The position numbers and the translations under genes were made by a program. Source: JAGVSZ01 sp019137045 (GTDB lineage: Bacteria > Pseudomonadota > Gammaproteobacteria > Burkholderiales > SG8-39). Taken from it: a stretch of 64,000 bases of DNA. Of this stretch, positions 16,378-25,074 are shown one piece after another. The DNA lies in assembly GCA_046347635.1 (NCBI GenBank), contig JAXMFT010000007.1, forward strand, positions 62,001 to 126,000. The letters run 5' to 3'. Below the pieces are notes generated by a model. It worked only from the letters and a program-made list of their open reading frames with translations. It made no database searches and was not told where the DNA came from. How positions within the stretch are numbered: the first letter of the stretch is position 1; each line of letters begins with the position of its first letter.

Positions 16378-16920
16378 CTACTGCACCGGTCCGCCGCGCT
16401 CGTCCGAGAGTTCCTGCACGGCGGCGCGGATGCTGCCGAGGTGCGGGTTCAGGCGCAGGGCGGCGTCGAAGGCGAACAGGGCGGCCGCGTGGTCGCCGTG
16501 GCGCAGGCAGATCTGGCCGAAGCCGCAGATCGCGCCGAAGTGGCGCGGCTCGAGCTCGAGCACGCGGCGGATGTCCGCGATGCTCTCGGCGTCGCGCCGC
16601 TGGAGGAAGTAGAGCGTCGCGCGCTTGTTCCACGCCTCCGCGTAGTCCGGGTGCAGCTCGACCAGCGCGTCGAGGATGGCCTCGGCCTCGTCCAGCGTGC
16701 GCCCCGCGATCGCGCGCGTCGCCTGGGCGAGGGCCTCCTGCGCGTCGGCGTCGGGATGGGCCATCCACAGGTCCCAGATGAGGTCCTCGGTCTGGCTCGC
16801 CTCGGCGGCGTTGGCGGCGGCGGCGAGGCGATGGAAGAGCTCGCGGAGGCGCGCAGGCGCGGATGCCGCGGGCGCGCGGCGGCCGAGCGCGAGGACGAGC
16901 TTCAGCGTGTCTTCGAACAC
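16378..16920 (-). CDS. Short TPR protein, copy 1 of a tandem pair
   Basis: A 180-aa protein starting MFEDTLKLVLALG, with TEDLIWDLWMAHPD near residue 45 and TPR-like repeats in the second half (AEAWNKRATLYFLQRRDAES; ALFAFDAALRLNPHL). Very similar to its downstream neighbour, indicating tandem duplication. No signal peptide. The two copies differ most in the N-terminal 40 residues, so they may bind different partners. The 158 bp between it and dnaE2 are GC-rich and hold no feature I can support. Confidence 0.7.
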   Translation of the reverse strand: MFEDTLKLVLALGRRAPAASAPARLRELFHRLAAAANAAEASQTEDLIWDLWMAHPDADAQEALAQATRAIAGRTLDEAEAILDALVELHPDYAEAWNKRATLYFLQRRDAESIADIRRVLELEPRHFGAICGFGQICLRHGDHAAALFAFDAALRLNPHLGSIRAAVQELSDERGGPVQ

Positions 16921-17077
16921 CGCGCGAGTGTACGCCGGGACGCTGCGGGATCGTCCGGTCGCCCGCTCGCGGGAGAGAGGGGCGGAGCGACGGAGCGCGC
17001 GTCCAGCGGCAGCCGGCTTTGCGCTGCGCCGCTTCGCCGGGCGGCGCCGCGCCGGGTCGACGCGCAGGCGTGGGCGG

Positions 17078-20000
17078 CTAGTGGAAGTCGCGCGAGCGCG
17101 CGTCGAGGGCGCCGAGGAGCGCGCTGCGGTCGGCGAGCCGCCGCGCGACCAGGTGGACGACCTCGCCCTGGCGCTCGATCGTGCCGTGCACCGCCAGCAG
17201 GCGCGCGGCGAGCAGCTCGCGCCGCTGGCGTTCCACGAGCGCCGACCAGACCACCACGTTCACGTACCCGGTCTCGTCCTCCAGCGTCACGAACACCACG
17301 CCCGAGGCGGTGTCGGGCCGCTGCCGGCCGGTCACGATGCCGCAGGCGCTCAAGGCGCGGCCGTGGGCGGCGGCGCGCACCTCGGCCGCGGTGGCGAGCC
17401 CGTCCCGGCGCAGCCGCTCGCGCAGCAGCGCGAGCGGATGGCGGCCGAGCGTGAGGCCGAGGCTCGCGTAGTCGGCGACCAGGTCTTCGCCCTCGGTGGG
17501 CGCGGCGAGCGCGGGCGCGGTCTCGCGCACCGGCGCCGCGCGCAGCAGATGCGGCCGCGTCTCGACGCCGGCGACGTCCCAGTAGGCGCGCCGGCGATGG
17601 TCGGCCAGCGCGTTCAGGGCGCCGGCAGCCGCGAGGCGCCCGAGGTCGCGCGCGTCCAGGTGCGCACGGTGCGCGAGGTCGGCGACGCTCGCGAAAGGCG
17701 CCGCGGCGCGCGCCGCGACGAGGCGCTCGGCGCCGGCTTGAGAGAGGCCTTTCACCATGAGCATTCCCAGACGCACCGCGGGGCCTTCGAGAGTGCACTC
17801 CCAGTCGCTCCGTGTGACGTCGACCGCGCGCACCTCCACGCCGTGCCGCCGCGCGTCCTGCACGAGCTGCGACGGCGCATAGAAGCCCATCGGCTGGCTG
17901 TTGAGGAGCGCGGCGAGGAACGCCGCCGGCTCGTGGCACTTGATCCACGCCGACACGTAGACGAGCAGCGCGAAGCTCGCCGCGTGCGACTCGGGAAAGC
18001 CGTACTCGCCGAAGCCGAGGATCTGGCGGTAGATCTGGTCGGCGAACGCGGCGGCGTAGCCGCGCTCCCGCATGCCGTCCTTCAGCCGCCGCTCGAAGGG
18101 CTCCAGCCCGCCCTTGCGGCGCCACGCGGCCATCGCGCGGCGCAGGCCGTCGGCCTCGCCCGGCGTGAACCCGGCGGCGACCACCGCGAGCTGCATCACC
18201 TGCTCCTGGAAGATCGGCACGCCGAGCGTGCGCTCCAGCACCGAGCGCACCGCCGCGCTCGGGTAGGCGACCGGCTCCTCGCCGTTGCGGCGGCGCAGGT
18301 ACGGGTGGACCATCCCGCCCTGGATCGGTCCGGGCCGCACGATCGCCACCTCGATCACCAGGTCGAAGAAGCAGGCGGGTTTCAGCCGCGGCAGCATCGA
18401 CATCTGCGCGCGCGACTCGATCTGGAACACGCCCATCGTGTCGGCGCGCCGGATCATCGCGTAGGTGGCGGGGTCCTCGGGCGGCACGTCCGCGATCGTG
18501 AACGGGCGGCCGCGCTGTGCGGCGACGAGGTCGAGCGTGCGCCGGATGGCCGTGAGCATGCCGAGCGCGAGGATGTCGACCTTGAGCAGGCCGAGGGCGT
18601 CGAGGTCGTCCTTGTCCCACTGGATCACCGAGCGCGCGGGCATCGCCGCGTTCTCGATCGGCACCAGGCGCGAGAGCCGGTCGCGCGCGATCACGAAGCC
18701 GCCGGTGTGCTGCGAGAGGTGGCGCGGGAAGCCGACCAGGGTGCCGACCAGCGCGAGCAGCCGGCGCACCGCCGGGCTCTGCGGGTCGAGGCCGGCCGCG
18801 TGCGCGCGCCCGGGCAGCGCGCTGCGCGGATCCCACCACGCGAGCGCGCCGGCGAGGCGCTCGAGCGCGCCCGCGTCCAGTCCGAGCGCCTTGCCGACGT
18901 CGCGCACCGCGCTCTTCACGCGGTAGGTGATGACGGTGGCGGCGAGCGCGGCGCGGTCGCGGCCGTACTTCGCGTAGAGGTACTGGATCACCTCCTCGCG
19001 CCGCTGGTGCTCGAAGTCCACGTCGATGTCCGGGGGTTCGTTGCGCTCCTTCGAGACGAAGCGCTCGAACAGCATCGACATGCGCGCCGGGTCGACCTCG
19101 GTGATGCCGAGCGCGTAGCACACCGCGGAGTTCGCCGCCGACCCGCGGCCCTGGCACAGGATCCCGCGGCTGCGCGCGAAGCGCACGACGTCGTGCACGG
19201 TGAGGAAGTAGGGCTCGTACGCGAGCTCGCCGATGAGCGCGAGCTCGCGCTCGACCAGCGCGCGCACGGGCGCGGGCGCGCCGCGCGGGAAGCGCCAGGC
19301 GAGGCCCGACTCGGCGAGCCGGCGCAGGTGCGACGCCGGCGTCGCACCTGCGGGGACGATCTCCTCCGGGTACTCGTAGGCGAGCTCGTCGAGCGAGAAG
19401 GCGCAGGCCGCGGCGACGCGCAGCGTCTCGGCGAGGAGCTCCGGCGGGTAGGCCTGCGCGAGGCGCATCCGCAGCCGGAGATGGCGTTCGCCGTTCGGGT
19501 ACAGCGCGCGGCCGCACGCGGCGACCGGCTTGCCGAGGCGCACCGCGGTGAGGACGTCCTGCAGCGGCCGGCGCGAGCGCACGTGCATGTGCACGTCGCC
19601 CGCGGCGACCAGCGGCAGGCCGGCGCCGCGCCCGAGCGCCCGCAGGGCGTCGAGCCGGGCGCGATCGTCGGGGCCGCAGAGGAGCTCGGCCGCGATCCAC
19701 GCGCGCCCGGGGAAGCGCTCCGCCAGCCAGCGGGCGTGGGCGGAATCGGCCGGTGCGCCGCGCGGCACGAGCAGCGCGAGGCAGTCGGCCAGGCCGCCGT
19801 CGAGGTCGGCGCGCGTCAGGCGATAGCGGCCCTTCCGGGCGCTGCGCCGTCCCAGCGTGACGAGCTCCGAGAGATTGCCGTAGCCCGCGCGGTTCGCGGC
19901 GAGCAGGACGAGTTTCGGTCCGTCGGCAAGCCGGAGTTCGGTGCCGATCAGGAGCTTCAGGCCGGCGGCCTGCGCGGCGACGTGCGCGCGCACCACGCCG

Positions 20001-20140
20001 GCGAGCGAGCACTCGTCGGTGAGCGCGAGCGCCGCGTAGCCGAGCGCGTGCGCGCGCTCGACCAGCTCCTCGGGGTGCGAGGCGCCGCGCAGGAAGGTGA
20101 AGTTCGACAGGCAGTGCAGCTCGGCGTAATCGGGCAGCAC
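17078..20140 (-). CDS. dnaE2: Error-prone DNA polymerase DnaE2 (ImuC)
   Basis: A 1020-aa C-family polymerase alpha subunit of the DnaE2/ImuC type, the damage-induced polymerase that works with ImuA and ImuB. The N-terminal PHP domain starts YAELHCLSNFTFLRGASHPEE truncated here to its key ELHCLSNF; the polymerase active site PDIDVDFE is near residue 370; the C-terminal OB-fold region ends near residue 1010. The GTG at 20140 is chosen because it yields the usual short N-terminus; it lies 23 nt after the imuB stop. Last gene of the SOS operon that begins at 24954. Confidence 0.9.
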   Translation of the reverse strand: MLPDYAELHCLSNFTFLRGASHPEELVERAHALGYAALALTDECSLAGVVRAHVAAQAAGLKLLIGTELRLADGPKLVLLAANRAGYGNLSELVTLGRRSARKGRYRLTRADLDGGLADCLALLVPRGAPADSAHARWLAERFPGRAWIAAELLCGPDDRARLDALRALGRGAGLPLVAAGDVHMHVRSRRPLQDVLTAVRLGKPVAACGRALYPNGERHLRLRMRLAQAYPPELLAETLRVAAACAFSLDELAYEYPEEIVPAGATPASHLRRLAESGLAWRFPRGAPAPVRALVERELALIGELAYEPYFLTVHDVVRFARSRGILCQGRGSAANSAVCYALGITEVDPARMSMLFERFVSKERNEPPDIDVDFEHQRREEVIQYLYAKYGRDRAALAATVITYRVKSAVRDVGKALGLDAGALERLAGALAWWDPRSALPGRAHAAGLDPQSPAVRRLLALVGTLVGFPRHLSQHTGGFVIARDRLSRLVPIENAAMPARSVIQWDKDDLDALGLLKVDILALGMLTAIRRTLDLVAAQRGRPFTIADVPPEDPATYAMIRRADTMGVFQIESRAQMSMLPRLKPACFFDLVIEVAIVRPGPIQGGMVHPYLRRRNGEEPVAYPSAAVRSVLERTLGVPIFQEQVMQLAVVAAGFTPGEADGLRRAMAAWRRKGGLEPFERRLKDGMRERGYAAAFADQIYRQILGFGEYGFPESHAASFALLVYVSAWIKCHEPAAFLAALLNSQPMGFYAPSQLVQDARRHGVEVRAVDVTRSDWECTLEGPAVRLGMLMVKGLSQAGAERLVAARAAAPFASVADLAHRAHLDARDLGRLAAAGALNALADHRRRAYWDVAGVETRPHLLRAAPVRETAPALAAPTEGEDLVADYASLGLTLGRHPLALLRERLRRDGLATAAEVRAAAHGRALSACGIVTGRQRPDTASGVVFVTLEDETGYVNVVVWSALVERQRRELLAARLLAVHGTIERQGEVVHLVARRLADRSALLGALDARSRDFH

Positions 20141-20163
20141 GGTCGGGCGCTCGGCCGCGGCGC

Positions 20164-21591
20164 TCAGGCGAACAGCCCGTGCAGGAACCACCCGTCGCCG
20201 CGGGCGCGGTAGATCCAGACGAGCGCCTGCGCGGGGGTCTGCGCGACGAAGTAGTCGCGCGCGACCTCGGCCCCGTCCCACCAGCCCGACTCGATGCGCT
20301 CCGGGCCGGCGAGGAGCTTCAGCGGGCCGCCGTAGTGGGGCACCGCGTCGACCTCCGCCAGCGGCCGCGGCGCGGCGAGCAGCCAGAAGGGGCGCGGTCC
20401 GGCCGCGTCCGTCGGGTTGCTTCCCTCTGCGCGCGCGGGATCGCACGGTTCCGACGCGTACTCCGGCCGGTGCTCTGCGACGACGCGCACGCCGTGCACG
20501 CTCCCCGCGCCGAGCCGCGCGCGCAGGCGCTCGACCAGCTTCGCCCAGTCCTCGGGGGCGCCGTTGCCGTCGTCGAACAGGGCGAGCGGGGCGCCGGCGA
20601 GCGGCACGACGTCGGCCGCGGCGAGCGTGAGGGCGCGCACCGGCGCGGCCAGGGCAACTGCGCCGAGCCGCTCGCGTGCGAGCCGGGTGAAGTGGGCGGC
20701 GTCGCGGCTCGGGGCGACGAGGCCGATCGGGACGACGGTCGCAGGCGCGTCGCGATGGCCGAGCCGCAGCTCGAGCCGGCGCACGCCGCCGGCGCGCGCG
20801 GCGAGGAAGCCTTCGAGCTGCAGGAACAGCCGTTGCGCCGCGAAGAGGAGGCTCTCGGCCTGCGTCGCCTCCGCCGGGAGCTCGAGGCGGGCGTGGAACC
20901 GCGCCGGCGGGAGGTAGAACGCGCGCGGGTCGGCGAGCCGGCCGTGCGCGCGATCGAGGTCGTCGAGGAGCGCCTGGCCGAAGCGGCGCGCGAAGCCGTC
21001 GCGCGGGAGCCGCGCGAGCTCGCTTACCGTCCGAACGCCGATCGCGTGCAGCGCCGCGCGCATGTCCGCCTCGCGCACTGCGACGCCGAGCGGGAGGTGC
21101 GCGAGCGCCGGCGCGAGGTCGTCGCTGCTCTCGACGCAGCGCTCCACGCCGGCGCGGGCGAGCCATGCGGCGCCGCGCGCGGTGGGCGCGCAGGCGGCGT
21201 GCGCGGTGAAGCCCATGCGCACGCCGCCCGCGGCGAGACGCGCGCGGAGGCGGTCGGCGCCGCCGAAGAGCTTCAGGCTGCCTGCGACCTCGAGCGCGAG
21301 CGCGTCGGGAAGATCGGGCGCGACGTTCGGGGTGAACTGCGCGGCCCAGCCGGCGAGCCCGAGCAGGGCCTCGGTCTCCGCGGCGGGGTCGCGCGGGCGG
21401 ACGACGAGGTCGTGCGCGAGCGCGCACGCAGTGGCCAGCGCCATGCCCGGCCGCACGCCGCGGGCGCGCGCCTTGCCGTCGCAGGCGAGCACCCGCTGGC
21501 GCTCGGCGACCGCCTGCGGCTCAGGCGTCGCAAGGCTGCGGGTGAGCGCTTCGAGCGGAAGGTTCGGCAGGTACAGCGCGATCCACTGCAC
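20164..21591 (-). CDS. imuB: ImuB, Y-family polymerase-like mutasome protein
   Basis: A 475-aa DNA polymerase Y-family homologue starting MQWIALYLPNLPLEA, the standard ImuB N-terminus, where the usual catalytic acidic residues of active Y-polymerases are not apparent. ImuB is an adaptor linking DnaE2 to the beta clamp and ImuA. The C-terminal region (SGWWDGAEVARDYFVAQ) matches the family. It overlaps imuA by 71 nt and precedes dnaE2 by 23 nt, so the three are translated from one message. Confidence 0.88.
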   Translation of the reverse strand: MQWIALYLPNLPLEALTRSLATPEPQAVAERQRVLACDGKARARGVRPGMALATACALAHDLVVRPRDPAAETEALLGLAGWAAQFTPNVAPDLPDALALEVAGSLKLFGGADRLRARLAAGGVRMGFTAHAACAPTARGAAWLARAGVERCVESSDDLAPALAHLPLGVAVREADMRAALHAIGVRTVSELARLPRDGFARRFGQALLDDLDRAHGRLADPRAFYLPPARFHARLELPAEATQAESLLFAAQRLFLQLEGFLAARAGGVRRLELRLGHRDAPATVVPIGLVAPSRDAAHFTRLARERLGAVALAAPVRALTLAAADVVPLAGAPLALFDDGNGAPEDWAKLVERLRARLGAGSVHGVRVVAEHRPEYASEPCDPARAEGSNPTDAAGPRPFWLLAAPRPLAEVDAVPHYGGPLKLLAGPERIESGWWDGAEVARDYFVAQTPAQALVWIYRARGDGWFLHGLFA

Positions 21592-22258
21592 GGGGGACGA
21601 TCGACGAGATGACGCTGGGGCACGGCGGATCGAGCGCGACGATCACCGGACGCGCGCACACCGCGCCGCGCCGCTTGAGGATCCGCACCGCCAGTCCGCC
21701 GGCCGCGGTGTCCAGTCCGAGGCGCAGTGCCGCGGGCGAGGCCTCGCCGGAGGCACGCGGAGAACGGAACAGGATGGCAAGCACTGGAGTCTTTTCTGCA
21801 GCGAGCTGCAAGCGGCGGAGCTCTGCGTACTTCACCGCGCCGGGCCAGACGAGCACCGCGCCGCAGGCGCAAGAGGCGAGCGCCTGCTCGGCGGCCCACA
21901 GCGCGTCGCGCGCCGCGGCCGTTTTGACGATCAGCAGCTGCGGGAGTGCGATGCCGGCGGCGTCGAGCGCCGGCGCGTAGGGCAGGTGAGGCGGGGCGAT
22001 CCACGCGAGCCGCTTGCCCGCGCGCGAGAGCGCCGCGAGCGCGGGACCGAGGATGCGCAGCTCGCCGATGCCTTCGTGCGCGGGGAGGCACTCGGTGAGG
22101 CAGCCGGTCGGCCAGCCGCCGCCGGGCAGCTCCGCGTCGAGCGCGGGAAACCCGGTCGGCACGCTCGCGCTCGCCACCTGCGCGAGCGCTCCGCCGCGCC
22201 GGATGTCGGGGCGCTCGAGGAGGGTAGACAGCGGGACAGCGGGGTTGACGAGCCCCAT
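21521..22258 (-). CDS. imuA: ImuA, RecA-like mutasome protein
   Basis: A 245-aa RecA/SulA-related protein. The segment PTGFPALDAELPGGGWPTG near residues 34-52 is the ImuA hallmark, as is LRLGLDTAAGGL in the C-terminal third. ImuA links damage-induced mutagenesis to RecA. The last 71 nt overlap imuB. It starts 43 nt after the stop of the DUF5131 gene, with no good ribosome site and no LexA box in the gap. It therefore seems to depend on the upstream SOS promoter through the inserted genes. Confidence 0.85.
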   Translation of the reverse strand: MGLVNPAVPLSTLLERPDIRRGGALAQVASASVPTGFPALDAELPGGGWPTGCLTECLPAHEGIGELRILGPALAALSRAGKRLAWIAPPHLPYAPALDAAGIALPQLLIVKTAAARDALWAAEQALASCACGAVLVWPGAVKYAELRRLQLAAEKTPVLAILFRSPRASGEASPAALRLGLDTAAGGLAVRILKRRGAVCARPVIVALDPPCPSVISSIVPRAVDRAVPAEPSARSAHPQPCDA

Positions 22259-22301
22259 AGGGCGATGCGGTTGGAAATGCGAACCAAAACTGGGTTGGCC
22301 T

Positions 22302-23075
22302 TCAGGCTTCTATCTGTGCCGAGGGCATCTGCTTCCTGCTCGAGCGCTGGGCGGGTTTTGCTTCCGGAGAGCGCGGAAACCCGTTCCAGGTGCGCCCATC
22401 CAGCAATCGCCCTGTCCGACTCTTCCGCTTTCCGCCCCACTGTTTGAAGAAGAACGGAACGTTGGAGGCGATGCACTGATCGCGAATTTCCCTCGCCCAC
22501 GCCGGGTCCATCGGCCGCGCCCGAGGCCCCGATTCACCCCCGACGATCACCCAGTCGATGCCGGACAGATCCAGCTTGCCCAAGGGGGCGAGCAGGGGCT
22601 CCAGGGACAGAAACTTGATGCGTGCCCCCGTCTGCCGCAGGTGGTCGATCCGAAACGTGTACTTCCGGCTCTCGACGCTTACGCCCATCCAAATGTTCGG
22701 CATCCACTCGAGCAATTCATTCAGGACGAACAGTCTCTCCGAACGCTTCGTCAGGATCTGGAACTGATGGTGCGCTGCTCCTCCCATCACGGCAAAGACT
22801 TTCTTGATGAAGTCGACCGGGACACCGTCTTGGAAGAGGTCGCTCATCGAATTCACGAAGACCCGGCGAGGTTTTCTCCAGCGCAGTGGGGCATCGAGCA
22901 TGCGCTCGTGCAGTGTCAGGGCGAAGCCTTTGGCGTAATTCGGCTGCCCCATCGCCTGCAGGCGCCGCGCCATCCGCTCCGCGTAGCAGTTCTTGCAGCC
23001 GGGGCTGATCTTCATGCAGCCCGTGAGCGGGTTCCACGTCGCTTCGGTCCATTCGATGGCGGAGAGTTGAGCCAT
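22302..23075 (-). CDS. DUF5131 / phage Gp37-Gp68 family three-cysteine protein
   Basis: A 257-aa protein with the family N-terminus IEWTEATWNPLTGC and three clustered cysteines (Cys20, Cys27, Cys30 in a Cx6Cx2C pattern). This is the likely three-Cys motif of radical-SAM-like iron-sulfur proteins. Further conserved stretches: NSMSDLFQD near 100, FQILTKRSERL near 125, and WVIVGGESG near 180 followed by FFFKQWGG near 210. Known as a phage-associated family of unknown biochemical role. It starts 3 nt after tcmP ends, so the two are coupled. Composition is AT-richer than the flanks, suggesting transfer. Confidence 0.85.
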   Translation of the reverse strand: MAQLSAIEWTEATWNPLTGCMKISPGCKNCYAERMARRLQAMGQPNYAKGFALTLHERMLDAPLRWRKPRRVFVNSMSDLFQDGVPVDFIKKVFAVMGGAAHHQFQILTKRSERLFVLNELLEWMPNIWMGVSVESRKYTFRIDHLRQTGARIKFLSLEPLLAPLGKLDLSGIDWVIVGGESGPRARPMDPAWAREIRDQCIASNVPFFFKQWGGKRKSRTGRLLDGRTWNGFPRSPEAKPAQRSSRKQMPSAQIEA

Positions 23076-23078
23076 GTT

Positions 23079-23927
23079 TTAGAAGTCGAAAGCAGTTTGA
23101 GGAGTAGCGTACTTTCTCACTTCTTTCCAGAACCGTGTACCGAGCGGATTACGGCTAAAGAAGGCGAGTCGATAGAGGGGAAGATTCTTCTCGACTGACC
23201 GGATTAATTCAGCCTGTTCAGCCGCGTGATCAAGGTACCCCAGCCCCTCCATGCAGGAAGCGAAGTACTTAAGTACGAATCCCCAGAAAGGTTCTCCCTC
23301 AAGCTCGGCTTTTCTCCACGCAATTCTCCAGTTCGCGTCACCAAAGAACGTATCCAGCGTCTTGTTGTGAGGCTGCGAATACAAAACCATGTTGCGGTTC
23401 GCATCCATCTCGGTGGGCACGAGAATCAAGAAATCGATGTAGCGTGACGAAAGGCGGCGAATCGTTTCGAACTTCAGATCATCGAGCTTGAACGGGTCGG
23501 CAAAACAGAAAGCGAGTACTCGGTTACTCCTGCTCGGGACAGGGAGTTTCGCGAGAACTTCGTCGATCTCGACATTCACGTCGCCAAGAACGAAATCCAC
23601 ATCGAAGTGCTTGCGCTCTCTCGACACCCTCGCGCGAAGCGCTCCCAGAAGTGCAGGATCTTTCTCGCAGAAAATGTACCGATCGAACGGATCCGGAATT
23701 GTCAAAGCCCGCAGAGGCGATGTCGGAACGATGCGCGTGGTCCCTTCAATCCTGGCATGACCGCTTCCGGCATATAGATCAACGTAGACTCGCTGATCCC
23801 ACTTTCGCTTCATTGCCGTAGCGAACACGCGGGCATAGCCCTGCACCAGACGATATTTATGTTCGCCCCACGGCCGGATCTCTGGGGTTTCTAAGCCGTC
23901 GTCTTTGAGCGTCGGCTCAGTAGGCAC
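23079..23927 (-). CDS. tcmP: Three-Cys-motif partner protein TcmP
   Basis: A 282-aa protein of the TcmP family, named for pairing with a three-cysteine protein, which here is the adjacent DUF5131 gene. A methyltransferase-like fold is suggested by VDLYAGSG near residue 50 (motif-I-like), FCEKDP near 88, and FCFADPFKLDD near 145 (motif-IV-like). I know of no experimentally fixed function. The start is GTG at 23927, directly abutting the lexA TGA stop, so translation is probably coupled to lexA. Base and codon use are much less GC-biased than in lexA or imuA. Confidence 0.83.
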   Translation of the reverse strand: MPTEPTLKDDGLETPEIRPWGEHKYRLVQGYARVFATAMKRKWDQRVYVDLYAGSGHARIEGTTRIVPTSPLRALTIPDPFDRYIFCEKDPALLGALRARVSRERKHFDVDFVLGDVNVEIDEVLAKLPVPSRSNRVLAFCFADPFKLDDLKFETIRRLSSRYIDFLILVPTEMDANRNMVLYSQPHNKTLDTFFGDANWRIAWRKAELEGEPFWGFVLKYFASCMEGLGYLDHAAEQAELIRSVEKNLPLYRLAFFSRNPLGTRFWKEVRKYATPQTAFDF

Positions 23928-24527
23928 TCAGAACCTTGTATTGCGGATCACCCCGACCGCGATGCCCTCGATCGCGAGCGGCTGCTCGCGCGTGTCGACC
24001 ACGATCGGCTTGAACTCCGGGTTCTCGGGCAGGAGTTCGACCTGCGCGCCGCGGCGGCGCAGACGCTTCACCGTCACCTCGTCCTCGAGGCGCGCCACCA
24101 CGATCTGGCCCGAGCGCGCGTCGGCCGCCTTGTGCACGGCGAGGAGGTCGCCGTCGAGGATGCCGGCGTCGCGCATGCTCATGCCGCGCACCCTGAGGAG
24201 GTAGTCGGCGCGCGGCCGGAAGAGGTTCGGGTCCACCGAGTAGCGGCCGACGATGTGCTCCTCGGCGAGGATCGGCGCGCCCGCGGCGACGCGGCCGACG
24301 AGCGGCAGGCCGAGCGCCTCCTTCAGCCGCAGCCCGCGCGCGGTGCCGTCGAGGATCTCGATCGCGCCCTTGCGCTCGAGCGCGCGCAGGTGCTCCTCGG
24401 CCGCGTTGGGCGAGGCGAAGCCGAGCATGCGCGCGATCTCCATGCGCGTCGGGGGAAAGCCGGTCTCCTCGATCGTGTCGCGGATGAGCTGCAGGATCTC
24501 GGCCTGGCGGGGAGTGAGTTCTTTCAT
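23928..24527 (-). CDS. lexA: LexA repressor, SOS regulator
   Basis: A 199-aa LexA. The N-terminal winged helix spans residues 1-65 (MKELTPRQAEILQLI start). The self-cleavage site is Ala82-Gly83 in VAAGAP, and the catalytic dyad is Ser117 (in RGMSM) and Lys154 (in EVTVKRL). It represses SOS genes until RecA filaments trigger cleavage. It follows the 138-aa first gene by 10 nt and heads the mutasome genes, the familiar lexA-imuAB-dnaE2 arrangement. Here it is interrupted by tcmP and DUF5131. It should autoregulate through the LexA box at 25059-25074. Confidence 0.93.
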   Translation of the reverse strand: MKELTPRQAEILQLIRDTIEETGFPPTRMEIARMLGFASPNAAEEHLRALERKGAIEILDGTARGLRLKEALGLPLVGRVAAGAPILAEEHIVGRYSVDPNLFRPRADYLLRVRGMSMRDAGILDGDLLAVHKAADARSGQIVVARLEDEVTVKRLRRRGAQVELLPENPEFKPIVVDTREQPLAIEGIAVGVIRNTRF

Positions 24528-24537
24528 CGCGCGCGCC

Positions 24538-24954
24538 TCAGGCGTGGGCCGCGTACGCCGCGCCCGGCTCGCGCGCCTGGAAGCCGTTGGCGATCGCGCG
24601 CACGCCGGCCGGCATCGGCACCCGCCCGTAGCGCGCCAGGCGCGCCTCGATCGCGAGCCGGCTGCGCGCGTGCGCGCCGGCGAGCTCGTCGACCGAGCGG
24701 CCCTGGTCGAAGGCGGCGAGCAGGCGCTCGTCCTCCTCCTTCGCCCACGGCTTGCCCGAGTTGCCGCCCGCGGGGCGCGCGGCCTGGCGCTTCTGCGCGG
24801 CGACCGCGCCCTCCATCGCCCGCACCGCCTGGAACAGCGCCCGCACCACGTCCGGGTGCTGGTACGGGCTGTCGGCGGGGAAGGGCTCTCCGGTGAACGG
24901 GTCGGCGCCGTTCGACAGGGCCTGCAGGATGCCGAGCGCTTTCTCTTGATCCAT
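24538..24954 (-). CDS. SOS-operon leading protein of unknown function, SANT/Myb-like C-terminus
   Basis: A 138-aa protein. The N-terminal half carries DPFTGEPFPADSPYQHPDVV near residues 22-41. The second half carries GKPWAKEEDERLLAAFDQG near 72-90 followed by a helical ARSRLAIEARLARYG, resembling a small Myb/SANT-type helix-turn-helix often found in nucleic-acid-binding proteins. I recognise the layout but no named function. ATG 24954 has GGAGG 5 nt upstream. As the first gene after the LexA box it should be DNA-damage-induced together with lexA. Confidence 0.75.
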   Translation of the reverse strand: MDQEKALGILQALSNGADPFTGEPFPADSPYQHPDVVRALFQAVRAMEGAVAAQKRQAARPAGGNSGKPWAKEEDERLLAAFDQGRSVDELAGAHARSRLAIEARLARYGRVPMPAGVRAIANGFQAREPGAAYAAHA

Positions 24955-25058
24955 GGTCGCCTCCATATTTCTTCCAGCACAGCGCGGATTGAGGAACGGC
25001 TCCGCCGCTTCCTCGAATCCGCGGGACCAGCGCCCTTCACCACGTCGGCGCTTCTTTA

Positions 25059-25074
25059 CTGCATTTATATACAG
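25059..25074 (-). promoter_or_regulatory. LexA operator (SOS box)
   Basis: On the minus strand CTGTATATAAATGCAG, a 16-mer differing at two positions from the classical CTGTATATATATACAG. It overlaps the -10 hexamer of the operon promoter, so bound LexA would block RNA polymerase. Nearest downstream gene is the 138-aa protein, then lexA. No second box was seen before imuA. Confidence 0.9.

Larger units (their letters stand above)
22302..23927 (-). other. AT-richer two-gene cassette inserted between lexA and imuA
   Basis: The tcmP and DUF5131 genes form a block of visibly different composition: 30 G/C of 60 in 23101-23160, against 46 of 60 at 21301-21360 in imuB. The block begins exactly after the lexA stop codon and ends 43 nt before imuA. 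No flanking repeats, integrase or tRNA are seen, so the insertion mechanism is unknown. Orientation keeps both genes on the SOS transcript. Confidence 0.7.

Noticed and set aside
16676..20212. A long open frame (over 1100 codons) on the plus strand opposite dnaE2
   Set aside because: Translation is Arg/Ala/Gly/His-rich without any family motif and lies fully antisense to a well-conserved polymerase. High GC removes stop codons and makes such shadows common here.
22259..22301. A possible second LexA box before imuA
   Set aside because: No CTG-N10-CAG string with the right core is present in the 43-bp gap.
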